This document shows, piece by piece, positions 35,734 through 44,051 of a DNA stretch of 64,000 nt; within the stretch, counting starts at the first letter, position 1, and every line of letters begins with the position of its first letter. Made by a program: the position numbers and the translations under genes. The notes under the pieces were generated by a model, which ran no database searches, was not told the origin of the DNA, and worked only from the letters and a program-made list of their open reading frames with translations. Source of the DNA: Thalassolituus sp006212115 (GTDB lineage: Bacteria; Pseudomonadota; Gammaproteobacteria; Pseudomonadales; Oceanobacteraceae); assembly GCF_040372045.1 (NCBI RefSeq), contig NZ_BAABWH010000003.1. One strand, written 5' to 3'.

Positions 35734-36474
35734 CTATTTCAAGTCGAGTAAATGCTGTTTCAGGGCGTTTTCTAGCCATTCAGGTTCGTCAGCGGGTAAA
35801 TCGTGCCCAGCGTTGGGGTGCGTAATAAGCGGCTTTTTCCAGTTGGTCGCAATGCGCGCTGTGCAGAGTGGGCGTACCAATCGATCTTGCGCCGCGTTGT
35901 AGAAAACCACGTGATCCACTGGTGCGGTTAATGGCCCCTTGTAGCGACTGGCTGCGATCAGCTGCCCAAAGACGTTGCGCCAACTTAATGGATGCTGTTG
36001 CGCAAATGTTAGCCAGGGTTGAGTCTCGGTAGATGTCACTGGTCTATTAATCGTGAGTTCGAAGATGGTACGTTCCAGTCGCGGACGGTTACCAAAGCAT
36101 GCGAGTAACCGGAAAAACGACAGGGCTGTCATTCTTTCCCACGGCGAGGACATATTGGCGAGGCTGGTGTTGATCAGGTGCAGTTCTCTGACTTCCATCG
36201 GATAGCAGCGAGCCCACTCTGCAGCAATCATTGCCCCCATCGACACTGCGACGATACTGATCGGCTGCTCTGTCTGGCTGCGTACCTGCCGACGAACATC
36301 TTCCATCATCTCGCGAATACTGGCAGGGGTCGGTTCGTTGTAACGAAATCCGTTGCCAGCAAGCTCAGGAGTTAATACCCGGTAGCGATTACCGAAACGC
36401 TGGGGAAAGTCCAGCCAGTGAAATCGACTGCGTATCAGTCCGCGTAGAAATACCAGTACGGGCTGCTGTTCCAC
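35734..36474 (-). CDS. Alpha/beta hydrolase
   Basis: The 246-residue hydrolase has a nucleophile elbow VAVSMGA (Ser near residue 78), an acid in NAAQDRLV and a catalytic His in NAGHDLP. The first glycine of the usual GxSxG is alanine. Substrate unknown. It starts with GTG 6 bp after the stop of the TorF-type porin gene, so it is the third gene of a leftward M14 peptidase-porin-hydrolase unit. It converges with the exported-protein gene. Confidence 0.8.
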   Translation of the reverse strand: MEQQPVLVFLRGLIRSRFHWLDFPQRFGNRYRVLTPELAGNGFRYNEPTPASIREMMEDVRRQVRSQTEQPISIVAVSMGAMIAAEWARCYPMEVRELHLINTSLANMSSPWERMTALSFFRLLACFGNRPRLERTIFELTINRPVTSTETQPWLTFAQQHPLSWRNVFGQLIAASRYKGPLTAPVDHVVFYNAAQDRLVRPLCTARIATNWKKPLITHPNAGHDLPADEPEWLENALKQHLLDLK

Positions 36475-36480
36475 CCAGAA

Positions 36481-37197
36481 TTACCAGAGACGGAAGTAAC
36501 GGTGAGCACTGAACTGCATGATAGTCCCTGCGTCAAAGTCAGCACCGAGATTGGTCCGTTCAACTGTCAGGCGATAATCCCAGTGATTCCAGCTGCGGGC
36601 AGCGCCTGCGCGGAAGTGCCAGTAGTCGTCGGCTGAATCGCTACCAAAATTCGTTGTTTCATCGCTACCGTCGAGACGGTGATTGGCACCGTATAATTCG
36701 ATGGAAAAGGAACCAGTCTGGAAGGTATAAGCGGCTTCCAGGGTGTGCAGGTTGTATTCGCTGCCCAGATAACCGTCACCCGCCCGGTAGCCAAGGGTCA
36801 GGTGGTTATCCCATAGAAGTCGTAACGCGCTTTCGTTGTACGCATCTGCCTTGCGATCGCGATCTCCGTGAAACGTGAAGCGAGTGATGCTGGCGTCGAG
36901 GGACCATGCACGCCATAACGGAAGATTCGCCCCAGCGTAGAGATCCCATTCGGAATGAATGCTGTCGTCACCACCGTGGTCGACATTGCTGCCCCAGATA
37001 CCGCCGTAGAAACCCGCGTTGTGTGTCGCTGTCAGGCCTGCTTGCCAGGCAGCGTTACCGCCAGTCTGACTGATGCCATCCCGCACGAACTCAGACGTCA
37101 CGCCCAAATCAGTCGTGATGTCGGCATGACTTGAGGTTGCAGCGGCGATAAGGATGGAGGAACAGGCAGCGGACAGCAGGTGTTGCAGGCGAGGCAT
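36481..37197 (-). CDS. TorF-family putative outer-membrane porin
   Basis: The 238-residue protein has a signal peptide (cleavage near SSHA-DI) and a beta-rich body ending in W, with TSEFVRDGISQTGGNAAWQAGL and GFYGGIWGSNVDHGG, the hallmark of the TIGR02001/Gcw_chp (TorF) family of outer-membrane barrels. Function is not established for the family. It lies between the M14 peptidase and hydrolase genes. Confidence 0.85.
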   Translation of the reverse strand: MPRLQHLLSAACSSILIAAATSSHADITTDLGVTSEFVRDGISQTGGNAAWQAGLTATHNAGFYGGIWGSNVDHGGDDSIHSEWDLYAGANLPLWRAWSLDASITRFTFHGDRDRKADAYNESALRLLWDNHLTLGYRAGDGYLGSEYNLHTLEAAYTFQTGSFSIELYGANHRLDGSDETTNFGSDSADDYWHFRAGAARSWNHWDYRLTVERTNLGADFDAGTIMQFSAHRYFRLW

Positions 37198-37256
37198 AGA
37201 TTCAGAAAACCCGTGAATTGTGTCAGGCGCTTAGTGTAACGGAAGCCGCGCTTGCT

Positions 37257-38339
37257 TCACACTGCTGTCGTGATATTTCCGTCAAGACCGGGATACCAAC
37301 GAGACAGAGCGTCCTGCATAGCGCGTTGTTGGTCGCTGGCACTGGCGGGAGCCCACATTGGCATAGTGCGTGTTGCGGACATCAGGAAGTCAAAAAGTAC
37401 CAGATGGCGGCGCAGGATTCGCTGGTGTCGGTGGGGGAGAACCGGGTTGAACAGTCCGTGATAGCGGAACAAGTGCCGGGGGTTCTTTTTCACCCATAGC
37501 CAGGAACCCATCTCCAGAGTGATGGGAATAAAGCAGCCGTCTGGTTGCTGTCGGGCGTAGTCATCGTATAGGTAATCCCACATGTCACCATTGGTCGTGT
37601 AACTGTGCGCCTGAGGCTCAAACAGATATTGTTCGTGGCTGGGGTAGCTGTGTTCGAATAACTCTGTAAGTCGGTGTGCAGCACCTATGCCGGGCCAGGG
37701 GGCGGTGCTTTTTGCATATGGAAACCAGAGGCGATCTCGGGTGCCGAAACCGGAGTGGCAATCGAGACTGATCGCATACTTCTGTTGCTTCAAACCATGA
37801 TGGATCGCATCAGCAAGCGCCTGATTTTCTGGTTCCAGTGGTGCGCCGTTTTCACCTCTGAACCATGGAAGAGAGCGGCTTAGTCGTTGTCCGCCCACCA
37901 GCCAGGGTGTCTTTCCTTCTGCTTCTACAGGAGCATTCCGCATCAGGTCGACACCATTCGGATTGCAGCGTGTGTTGTCTCTCATGCCGCCTGGGTTGAC
38001 CATGGGGACGATCAACAAACGTAGGTGATCTAATTGATCCTGAAGCAGGTTGTCCCAATGCAGGCGGCGAATCAGGCTTTTAAGAAAAGATAAAATGACC
38101 TGAGTGCCGATGCGTTCCACTCCGTGTACACCGCCGACGAGAGCCAGTACCGGGGCCTCGGGTGAGGTGCTGCCCATCTCCAGTACGTAAAAAGGGAGGT
38201 GGGTATCCTGATGCTGGATATGAACCGGAACCCTGATTCGCATAAGATCTTTGCCTTCCTGAATCAGTGACTCGAGTTCCTGCAATTCGGGAAGGCCGTT
38301 GTATGCTTTGTTGGACGTGCTGCGAGAGGTGTACGTCAC
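37257..38339 (-). CDS. M14-family zinc carboxypeptidase-like protein
   Basis: The 360-residue protein has zinc ligands in GGVHGVERIG (HxxE) and LDCHSGFG, and the catalytic glutamate in ITLEMGSW, the order expected in M14/succinylglutamate desuccinylase-type enzymes. No signal peptide is seen, so it is cytoplasmic. The start is a GTG at 38339. Substrate unknown; amidase or peptidase activity on small peptides is likely. Confidence 0.85.
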   Translation of the reverse strand: MTYTSRSTSNKAYNGLPELQELESLIQEGKDLMRIRVPVHIQHQDTHLPFYVLEMGSTSPEAPVLALVGGVHGVERIGTQVILSFLKSLIRRLHWDNLLQDQLDHLRLLIVPMVNPGGMRDNTRCNPNGVDLMRNAPVEAEGKTPWLVGGQRLSRSLPWFRGENGAPLEPENQALADAIHHGLKQQKYAISLDCHSGFGTRDRLWFPYAKSTAPWPGIGAAHRLTELFEHSYPSHEQYLFEPQAHSYTTNGDMWDYLYDDYARQQPDGCFIPITLEMGSWLWVKKNPRHLFRYHGLFNPVLPHRHQRILRRHLVLFDFLMSATRTMPMWAPASASDQQRAMQDALSRWYPGLDGNITTAV

Positions 38340-38437
38340 TGAGTTACCTGCTTTAGTCAGAGGTGTCTGGGTTATTGGTTTGAGTTATTGGTGTAGAGTG
38401 TCGTCGCTTGCTACCACATTAAAAGGTTATCGCATTA

Positions 38438-40252
38438 ATGAGAAGCTTCCAGTCAAGTCCAGTGGACATGCCTGACAAACTGAATGTTCGACGCTGGTTG
38501 CGCACCATCTGGCCATTTTTGTTGGAATATCGTGGTCGGGTAATCGGTGCCATGGCCTGTTTGCTTGCGGCCAAGCTCGCCAGCGTGGTTATGCCGTTTC
38601 TGTTGAAATATCAGGTTGATCACCTTGATCAGCAGGGCGTGATTGGCGGGAGTGCTGATAGCGCGGAGTGGTGGGTGGCTTTTCCACTTCTTTTGTTGCT
38701 AGCTTACGGCGCTGTTCGATTTGTATCGGTATTTGCGGGCGAGCTGAGAGATCTGTTGTTTGGACGCGTTGCCGAGCGAGTGATGCGTCGTATGTCGCTT
38801 ACCTTGTTCAGACACCTTCACAGTCTCAGCCTGGAATTCCATCTTGATCGCCAGACCGGAGCGCTGCAACGAGATATCGAGAGGGGAACTCAGGGCATTT
38901 CATTTCTGATGAGATTTCTCATATTCAACATTCTGCCTACCTTTCTTGAGCTGGGGCTGGTTATCGTCCTGCTGTTAATTAACTACCCGCCTGTTTTTGC
39001 GCTGATTACCCTTACGGCTGTCGTGCTTTACGTGGGCTATTCAGTGAAAGTCACGGAATGGCGCACCCGGTTTGTACGCGAGGCTAATCAGATGGACTCG
39101 AGCACCCATGCGCGCGCACTCGATAGTCTGTTGAATTACGAAACGGTTAAGTACTTCACTGCAGAGGAACGTGAGGCTAAAGATTATGATGACTCGCTAG
39201 CTAAGTGGGAGCAGGCCCGTCGAATGAATCGCCTGTCTCTTTTTACCCTCAATAGCGGTCAGGCTCTGATTATCTCTGTTGCTATGGCGGCCATGTTAAC
39301 CAGTGCCGCTTACTACGTATTAATCGGTGAGATGACCCTGGGTGACTTTACCCTCGTCAACGCATTCATGTTTCAGCTCTTTTTGCCGTTGAATTTTCTT
39401 GGCTTTGTGTATCGCGAGATTAAGGCCTCTGTCGCTAATATCGAGCGGATGTTTACCTTGCTCGATGTAGAGAGTCAGGTTCCGGATAAGAGTGAGAAAG
39501 CGCTGGAGTTGAAGGGCGGCTCCGTGGCATTTCGTGACGTCACTTTTGCTTACGGGCGCGGTAAACCGATTTTGCGCGGGTTGGATTTTGAAGTGCCCGC
39601 CGGTCGGACCTTAGCCTTGGTTGGTGGTAGTGGAGCAGGCAAGTCGACCATTACGCGCTTGTTGTTCCGGTTCTACGACGTTGACTCAGGAAGTGTGCTG
39701 ATAGACGGTCAATCCGTAGCAGATGTCAGTCAGACTTCGTTGCGAGAGGCGCTTGGAATCGTCCCACAGGACACAGTGCTGTTTAACGATACGCTACGCA
39801 ACAACCTATTGTATGCGTGCCCTGAAGCGACGGAAGAACAGCTTCTCGAGGCGGTGCGCATGGTCAGTCTCGACAGGTTGATCAAGGATAGCCCTGACGG
39901 ACTGGACGCAGTAGTCGGCGAGCGCGGCCTGAAACTCTCTGGCGGCGAAAAACAGCGCATTGCCATTGCCCGGATGCTGCTGAAGCGACCCGCTATCATG
40001 GTCTTCGATGAAGCGACGTCGTCGCTCGACTCGCAGACAGAACTCAGCATTATGCAGGAGATTCGTCGTGTGTCCGCAGGGCATACGGCGCTGATTATTG
40101 CCCACCGTCTGTCTACCGTGGTGGACGCAGATGAAATTGCTGTCGTGGGAGATGGCGTCATCATTGAGCGCGGGAAGCATGATGAGCTGTTGTCGTCAGG
40201 TGGTCGCTATGCCTCGTTATGGCACGCCCAACAGAGAACCGAAACGGAATGA
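38438..40252 (+). CDS. ABC transporter, fused permease/ATPase (Atm1/HMT1-like exporter)
   Basis: The 604-residue half-transporter has six membrane helices (about 30-320) followed by an ATPase domain with GGSGAGKST (about 396), LSGGEKQR (about 500) and IMVFDEATSSLD (about 519). The sequence NYETVKYFTAEERE is characteristic of the Atm1/ABCB7 group, whose bacterial members export glutathione-linked metals or sulfur compounds. It would act as a homodimer in the inner membrane. Transport substrate is inferred. Confidence 0.9.
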   Translation: MRSFQSSPVDMPDKLNVRRWLRTIWPFLLEYRGRVIGAMACLLAAKLASVVMPFLLKYQVDHLDQQGVIGGSADSAEWWVAFPLLLLLAYGAVRFVSVFAGELRDLLFGRVAERVMRRMSLTLFRHLHSLSLEFHLDRQTGALQRDIERGTQGISFLMRFLIFNILPTFLELGLVIVLLLINYPPVFALITLTAVVLYVGYSVKVTEWRTRFVREANQMDSSTHARALDSLLNYETVKYFTAEEREAKDYDDSLAKWEQARRMNRLSLFTLNSGQALIISVAMAAMLTSAAYYVLIGEMTLGDFTLVNAFMFQLFLPLNFLGFVYREIKASVANIERMFTLLDVESQVPDKSEKALELKGGSVAFRDVTFAYGRGKPILRGLDFEVPAGRTLALVGGSGAGKSTITRLLFRFYDVDSGSVLIDGQSVADVSQTSLREALGIVPQDTVLFNDTLRNNLLYACPEATEEQLLEAVRMVSLDRLIKDSPDGLDAVVGERGLKLSGGEKQRIAIARMLLKRPAIMVFDEATSSLDSQTELSIMQEIRRVSAGHTALIIAHRLSTVVDADEIAVVGDGVIIERGKHDELLSSGGRYASLWHAQQRTETE

Positions 40253-40278
40253 CTTTGTGCTGTATTGAGTGCTTGTTT

Positions 40279-40308
40279 TTGCATCGGTTGGGCCAGCGCA
40301 GGTAAACT
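40279..40308 (+). promoter_or_regulatory. Candidate promoter for the thioesterase-miaE operon
   Basis: TTGCAT, 18 bp, TAAACT, ending 33 bp before the thioesterase start. The -10 is inside a perfect 6-bp inverted repeat GCGCAG-GTAAA-CTGCGC (40296-40312), which could be an operator. Moderate match. Confidence 0.35.
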
Positions 40309-40341
40309 GCGCGCACTTGAAATGTAGATTCTGGTGTATGC

Positions 40342-40746
40342 ATGTCCACAAAAATTAAGGTTCGCGGTTTTCATATTGATGTCTATCAGCACGTAAATAA
40401 CGGTAGATACATGGAGTTCCTGGAAGAAGCACGCTGGGAATTTATGGGCAGCAGTGGCTTTGCTCAGAAGATTGCCGACCTTGGATTGTCCATGGTCGTG
40501 GTCAATACCAATATCAATTATCGTCGTCCTGCCGTATTGCATGATGTGTTGAATGTCAGTGTGAAGGTCATTCGTATCGGTGGAAAGAGTGCGATGTTTG
40601 AGCAGGTTGTCACCCGCGAGACAGACGGTGAGCCGGAAGTTGTCGTGGATGCAACCGTGACCTTTTGTGTGATGGACCCAGTGGCCGAAAAAGCGGTTCC
40701 GCTTGAAGGTGAAATCCGAGCCATTCTTGAGGAGGTCGCACAATGA
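40342..40746 (+). CDS. Acyl-CoA thioesterase, hotdog fold (FadM/YbgC-like)
   Basis: The 134-residue protein has the 4HBT-family active-site region VYQHVNNGRYMEFLEEARWEF, with the Asp position near DVYQHVNN, and TNINYRRPA. It probably hydrolyses acyl-CoA esters in the cytoplasm. Its end overlaps miaE by the ATGA tetranucleotide, so the two are translationally coupled. Confidence 0.88.
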   Translation: MSTKIKVRGFHIDVYQHVNNGRYMEFLEEARWEFMGSSGFAQKIADLGLSMVVVNTNINYRRPAVLHDVLNVSVKVIRIGGKSAMFEQVVTRETDGEPEVVVDATVTFCVMDPVAEKAVPLEGEIRAILEEVAQ

Positions 40747-41372
40747 ATCTGGATGAGGTGCTCGTTGAGATTAACCAGTTTCTGATGTGTCCGACACCCG
40801 AAAGCTGGATCAATGTAGCGTTGGAAAATCAGGAAACGTTACTGATTGACCATGCCAACTGCGAGAAGAAAGCGGCCTCGACTGCGATGAATCTCCTTTA
40901 TCGGCACATAGACCGCGCAGACCTGCTCAAGAAAATGAGCCAGTTGGCGCGTGAAGAGCTCCTGCATTTTGAGCAGGTCGTGAACATAATGAAAGACCGC
41001 GGAATCAGCTATAAGCATGTTTCCTCATCGCGTTACGCGTCGGGCCTGCGTGACCTTGTGCGCAAAGGCGGGGAGGAAGAACTTGTCGATGTGCTTATCT
41101 GTGGCGCTTTGATTGAGGCACGATCCTGTGAGCGTTTTGCGGCGCTGGTTCCCCATCTGGATGATGTGCTCGCGAAATTCTACCGCTCCTTGTTGCGTTC
41201 AGAAGGGCGTCACTATCAGGACTATCTGGAACTTGCTCAGCAGTATGCGGGGTATGACATCCAGTCAAGGGTGGATGAGTTTCGCGCACTTGAACGCGAG
41301 CTGATCATGAGCCCTGATCCGGAATTCCGATTCCACAGCGGAGTGCCGGATCTGGCGGCGATGTCAGCTTAA
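40743..41372 (+). CDS. miaE: tRNA-(ms2io6A)-hydroxylase
   Basis: The 209-residue diiron enzyme hydroxylates the isopentenyl group of ms2i6A37 in tRNA. Ferritin-like iron ligands are visible in HANCEKKAAS, EELLHFEQV, EARSCERF and EGRHYQDY. Length is normal. It overlaps the thioesterase gene by 4 bp and runs into the stop codon of a small minus-strand gene by 3 bp. Confidence 0.95.
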   Translation: MNLDEVLVEINQFLMCPTPESWINVALENQETLLIDHANCEKKAASTAMNLLYRHIDRADLLKKMSQLAREELLHFEQVVNIMKDRGISYKHVSSSRYASGLRDLVRKGGEEELVDVLICGALIEARSCERFAALVPHLDDVLAKFYRSLLRSEGRHYQDYLELAQQYAGYDIQSRVDEFRALERELIMSPDPEFRFHSGVPDLAAMSA

Positions 41373-41548
41373 TCCTGACAGGCCCGGATGATTTTCAGGC
41401 AGATATCCGTTTCGCGCTGATAAGCCGCATCGTCAATAACACCGGCCTTAAGATCGCGCCCGGCTTGTTCTAACCGGGCCTGAGCGTCTTTAAGGTCTGT
41501 GAACATGCGGTTTGCTTCCAAGGCTTTGAGGGTTGCTGCTGCAGTCAT
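41369..41548 (-). CDS. Small protein of 59 residues, unknown function
   Basis: An ATG at 41548 has GAGGA at good spacing (GAGGAATACCAG before the ATG) and opens a 59-codon frame ending in TAA. The product begins MTAAATLKALEANRMF and is mostly helical and charged; DLKDAQARLEQAG and KAGVIDDAAYQRETD resemble the short oligomerisation motifs (SHOCT-like, AG.I...EY) found at protein ends. Two cysteines lie near the C-terminus (DICLKIIRACQD). The frame is convergent with miaE and overlaps its stop by 3 bases. No family is recognised with confidence, but the ribosome-binding site and composition favour a real gene. Confidence 0.65.
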   Translation of the reverse strand: MTAAATLKALEANRMFTDLKDAQARLEQAGRDLKAGVIDDAAYQRETDICLKIIRACQD

Positions 41549-41707
41549 CTGGTATTCCTCGTCAATGGCTATGTGTGGTCTCTGTATAGCGCTCGGTTTA
41601 GTGCTCTAGTACAGATTCAAGCTAGACCGCTTATGGGAACCACACCAGTAGGCAGAGTTCCCCTTACCCTGCAATGATTACAATTTCTTGAAAGGACTGG
41701 TCGCAAA

Positions 41708-42634
41708 GTGAACAAACACCCGATAGATGGCGTGAATTGCGCTGGCTTGATGTTGGCGGCCCGGACCACCGGCCCTTTGTTCGGATATGACCGCTCAGCG
41801 GGGGAGGGGCAGCCCGTCCACTTTCTGCATGGTAACGGTTTTTGTGGTCTGACGCTGGCGCCATTTGCCAGTCATATGGCGAGCAGCGATCAGCCTCTCT
41901 TTTTCTCAGATCTGCCGGGGCACGGTGGGACAGCCGGGCCCGGTGAGCCGGTTCAACCCGACTGGAATCGTATGGCCGATCAGGTGGCAGATTCCATTGC
42001 CGCCTTGAGTCAGGCGCCGGTTGTGGGAGTTGGTCATAGTATGGGGGGAGTAGTCTCTCTGTTGGCGGCTGCTCGATATCCTCAATTATTTGCGCGTATT
42101 GTTCTGTTAGATCCGGTCTTGTTTGGACGTGAAGTCATCTTCTATCAGCGCCTGATGAGAAAGACGGGTCTGTGGCAGAGGTCGGCGCTTGTTAAGTCTG
42201 TTACGGCCCGCAGGTCACAGTGGCCGGATGTGGCGACCATGCTGAAAGACCTTCGCAAAAAGAAACTGTATCGGGATTGGGAGTCAGAAGCGCTGGAAGC
42301 ATTTGTGCGGTTTGCAACCCGACCCGTCATGGCCACGGAGGATGCAAAGGAAGCAATCGAACTCGCGTGTGCGCCGGCATGGGAAGCGTCTATTTTCGGT
42401 TCGTATCCGCGCGGCCTGTGGAAGGCAGTCCGGCAGATTCAAGTGCCGGTGGATATCATTACAGCGACAGACTCTTATCCTTTTATCCGTCCGGCAGTTA
42501 AACGAGCAGTGGCCGTTAATCCGAATATTCACCATCATGTTTTCAATGGGGGCCACTGTTTTCCGATGGAGAGTTCTGCGTTAGCGGCGGCTAGTGTGTC
42601 GGACATATTGGCCGATTCTCGCCAGGTGGTGTGA
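41708..42634 (+). CDS. Alpha/beta hydrolase
   Basis: The 308-residue protein has oxyanion-region HFLHGNGFCG, SDLPGHGG, nucleophile elbow GVGHSMGG (Ser near residue 110), acid in ITATDSYPF and His in FNGGHCFPME. Substrate unknown; lipase/esterase or C-C hydrolase are possible. The start is a GTG at 41708 with AAAGGA 10-12 bp upstream; TACAAT at 41679-41684 may be its -10 element. Confidence 0.85.
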   Translation: MNKHPIDGVNCAGLMLAARTTGPLFGYDRSAGEGQPVHFLHGNGFCGLTLAPFASHMASSDQPLFFSDLPGHGGTAGPGEPVQPDWNRMADQVADSIAALSQAPVVGVGHSMGGVVSLLAAARYPQLFARIVLLDPVLFGREVIFYQRLMRKTGLWQRSALVKSVTARRSQWPDVATMLKDLRKKKLYRDWESEALEAFVRFATRPVMATEDAKEAIELACAPAWEASIFGSYPRGLWKAVRQIQVPVDIITATDSYPFIRPAVKRAVAVNPNIHHHVFNGGHCFPMESSALAAASVSDILADSRQVV

Positions 42635-42711
42635 AAACCTTTGTCAATTTAAATTCACTGGGCTATGGTGGTTTGTACTTGGGCAATTAAGTGAGTTTCG
42701 AGTAGGACCCT

Positions 42712-43176
42712 ATGAACATGGAGATTCAGGCAGCCTTAGATGTTGCCGATGAGACTGATTCCTTCCTCCAGATCACTGATGTGATCTACGACAAAGAAGC
42801 CGATAACGGATTTGATTCGCTGAACGATGCGGAGAAAACGGTCTTCTGTCTCGACCAATTATTGCGAGAGATGGAGAACGGAGGCTTTGTTCAATTCATA
42901 CACCACGAAGCGGGTGCAAAAGCTGAAGATACCCTTGAAGCGCTTGAGCGTATTAAAGCGCCTGTATCTGCTGGCTTACTGGACCAGATCATAGCGCTAT
43001 TCCCAGATCGCGCCGTTCCCGCCGATGAAGACGATCGCATTGATGCCTTCGATCAGATCGAGAGTGAACACGCAGATGAAATCGCTGCGCTGGATGATCG
43101 CTTCTACGACAGTGGTGAAAATCTTGTCCTTCTGACTTTGCGATTTGTTCAGAAAAATCTGAAAGATTTTCACTGA
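42712..43176 (+). CDS. DUF4375-domain protein
   Basis: The 154-residue cytoplasmic protein carries FDSLNDAEKTVFCLDQLLREMENGG, seen as FDSLNDAEKTVFCLDQLL and REMENGGFVQFIHHEAG, which marks the DUF4375/DMP19-type family. It is acidic (many Asp/Glu) and mostly helical. The function is not known. It stands alone, with 77 bp upstream and 281 bp downstream free of genes. Confidence 0.8.
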   Translation: MNMEIQAALDVADETDSFLQITDVIYDKEADNGFDSLNDAEKTVFCLDQLLREMENGGFVQFIHHEAGAKAEDTLEALERIKAPVSAGLLDQIIALFPDRAVPADEDDRIDAFDQIESEHADEIAALDDRFYDSGENLVLLTLRFVQKNLKDFH

Positions 43177-43228
43177 CCGCGAACCGGCGTTACTCTGACT
43201 ATCCTGATTTAGAGTGACTCTGATCGCA

Positions 43229-43254
43229 CATCAGGCTGCACAGGCGGCCTGATG
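43229..43254. repeat. Inverted repeat downstream of the DUF4375 gene
   Basis: CATCAGGC (43229-43236) and GCCTGATG (43247-43254) form an 8-bp stem with a 10-nt loop, 53 bp after the stop codon. No T run follows, so a factor-independent terminator is doubtful. The remaining 200 bp to the next gene contain imperfect direct repeats (CTCGGAAAC/T and CTGAACG) but no gene. Confidence 0.45.
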
Positions 43255-43457
43255 TCGAATTCTGACCCGGATCAGGCCCGACATTCTGATTCGGAAACTT
43301 GACTCGGAAATTCGAAGGAAGCCTGAAGGCTGGTCAGAAGTGTAGAAGCGCAAAAATGTAGTTGAGCAGACAGGCCAGAATGGCGTTTGCGCGTAGCTTT
43401 TCTTGTAATCTGAACGCTGAACGCTGAAACTATGACGTAGTTACAAAGGGATTGGCT

Positions 43458-44024
43458 ATGCTCATAAGAATAATTTCGGCGTTTGCTCTGTCTGTATTTC
43501 TCACACATACCGCGGTTGCGGAAATGTCGCTGAAGGGCGTTTCTGTTCCCGATAAAGTGACATTCTCCGGCCACACCATGGTGCTCAATGGTGCGGGTGT
43601 TCGCTCCAGATTCTTCGTGGATGCGTATGTCGCAGCACTTTACCTCCCCGAACCATCGACCGATGCGTTGGGCATTCTGGGCTCTGGCAGTCCCCTTGAT
43701 ATTCGCGTCACTATTATTTCCGACCTGGTGACCGGTGAACGGTTTGCTGAGTCTGCGCTGGACGGCTTTGTGCGGTCTACGCACGGGGACCTGGGCCCGA
43801 TCAGAGAGCAGGTTGATACCATGATTAAGACATTTCGTAGTGCTTTGAAAAAGGGTGATACCTTTGATCTGGTCTATAATCCGGATACCGGTACCGAAAT
43901 ATACCGAAACGGGGAACTTCAGGTGACGGTTGATGGTCTGGAGTTTAGATCTGCCATGGCAGGAATCTGGCTATCAGACGACCCGGTTCAGTCCAGTCTG
44001 CGGGATGATATGCTCGGGCTGTGA
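43458..44024 (+). CDS. Exported chalcone-isomerase-like protein
   Basis: About 188 residues with a signal peptide (MLIRIISAFALSVFLTHTAVA) and a body with LNGAGVRSRFFVDAYVAALYLPEP, seen as NGAGVRSRFFVDAYVAALYL, the signature of bacterial chalcone-isomerase-like domain proteins (Chalcone_3 type). These probably bind fatty acids or lipids rather than isomerise chalcones. ATG 43458 is chosen over TTG 43452 because AAAGGGA precedes it. It is followed at 27 bp by the hybrid kinase gene. Confidence 0.82.
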   Translation: MLIRIISAFALSVFLTHTAVAEMSLKGVSVPDKVTFSGHTMVLNGAGVRSRFFVDAYVAALYLPEPSTDALGILGSGSPLDIRVTIISDLVTGERFAESALDGFVRSTHGDLGPIREQVDTMIKTFRSALKKGDTFDLVYNPDTGTEIYRNGELQVTVDGLEFRSAMAGIWLSDDPVQSSLRDDMLGL

Positions 44025-44051
44025 TAAAGAATTTGCAAAGGATTGCTCACA

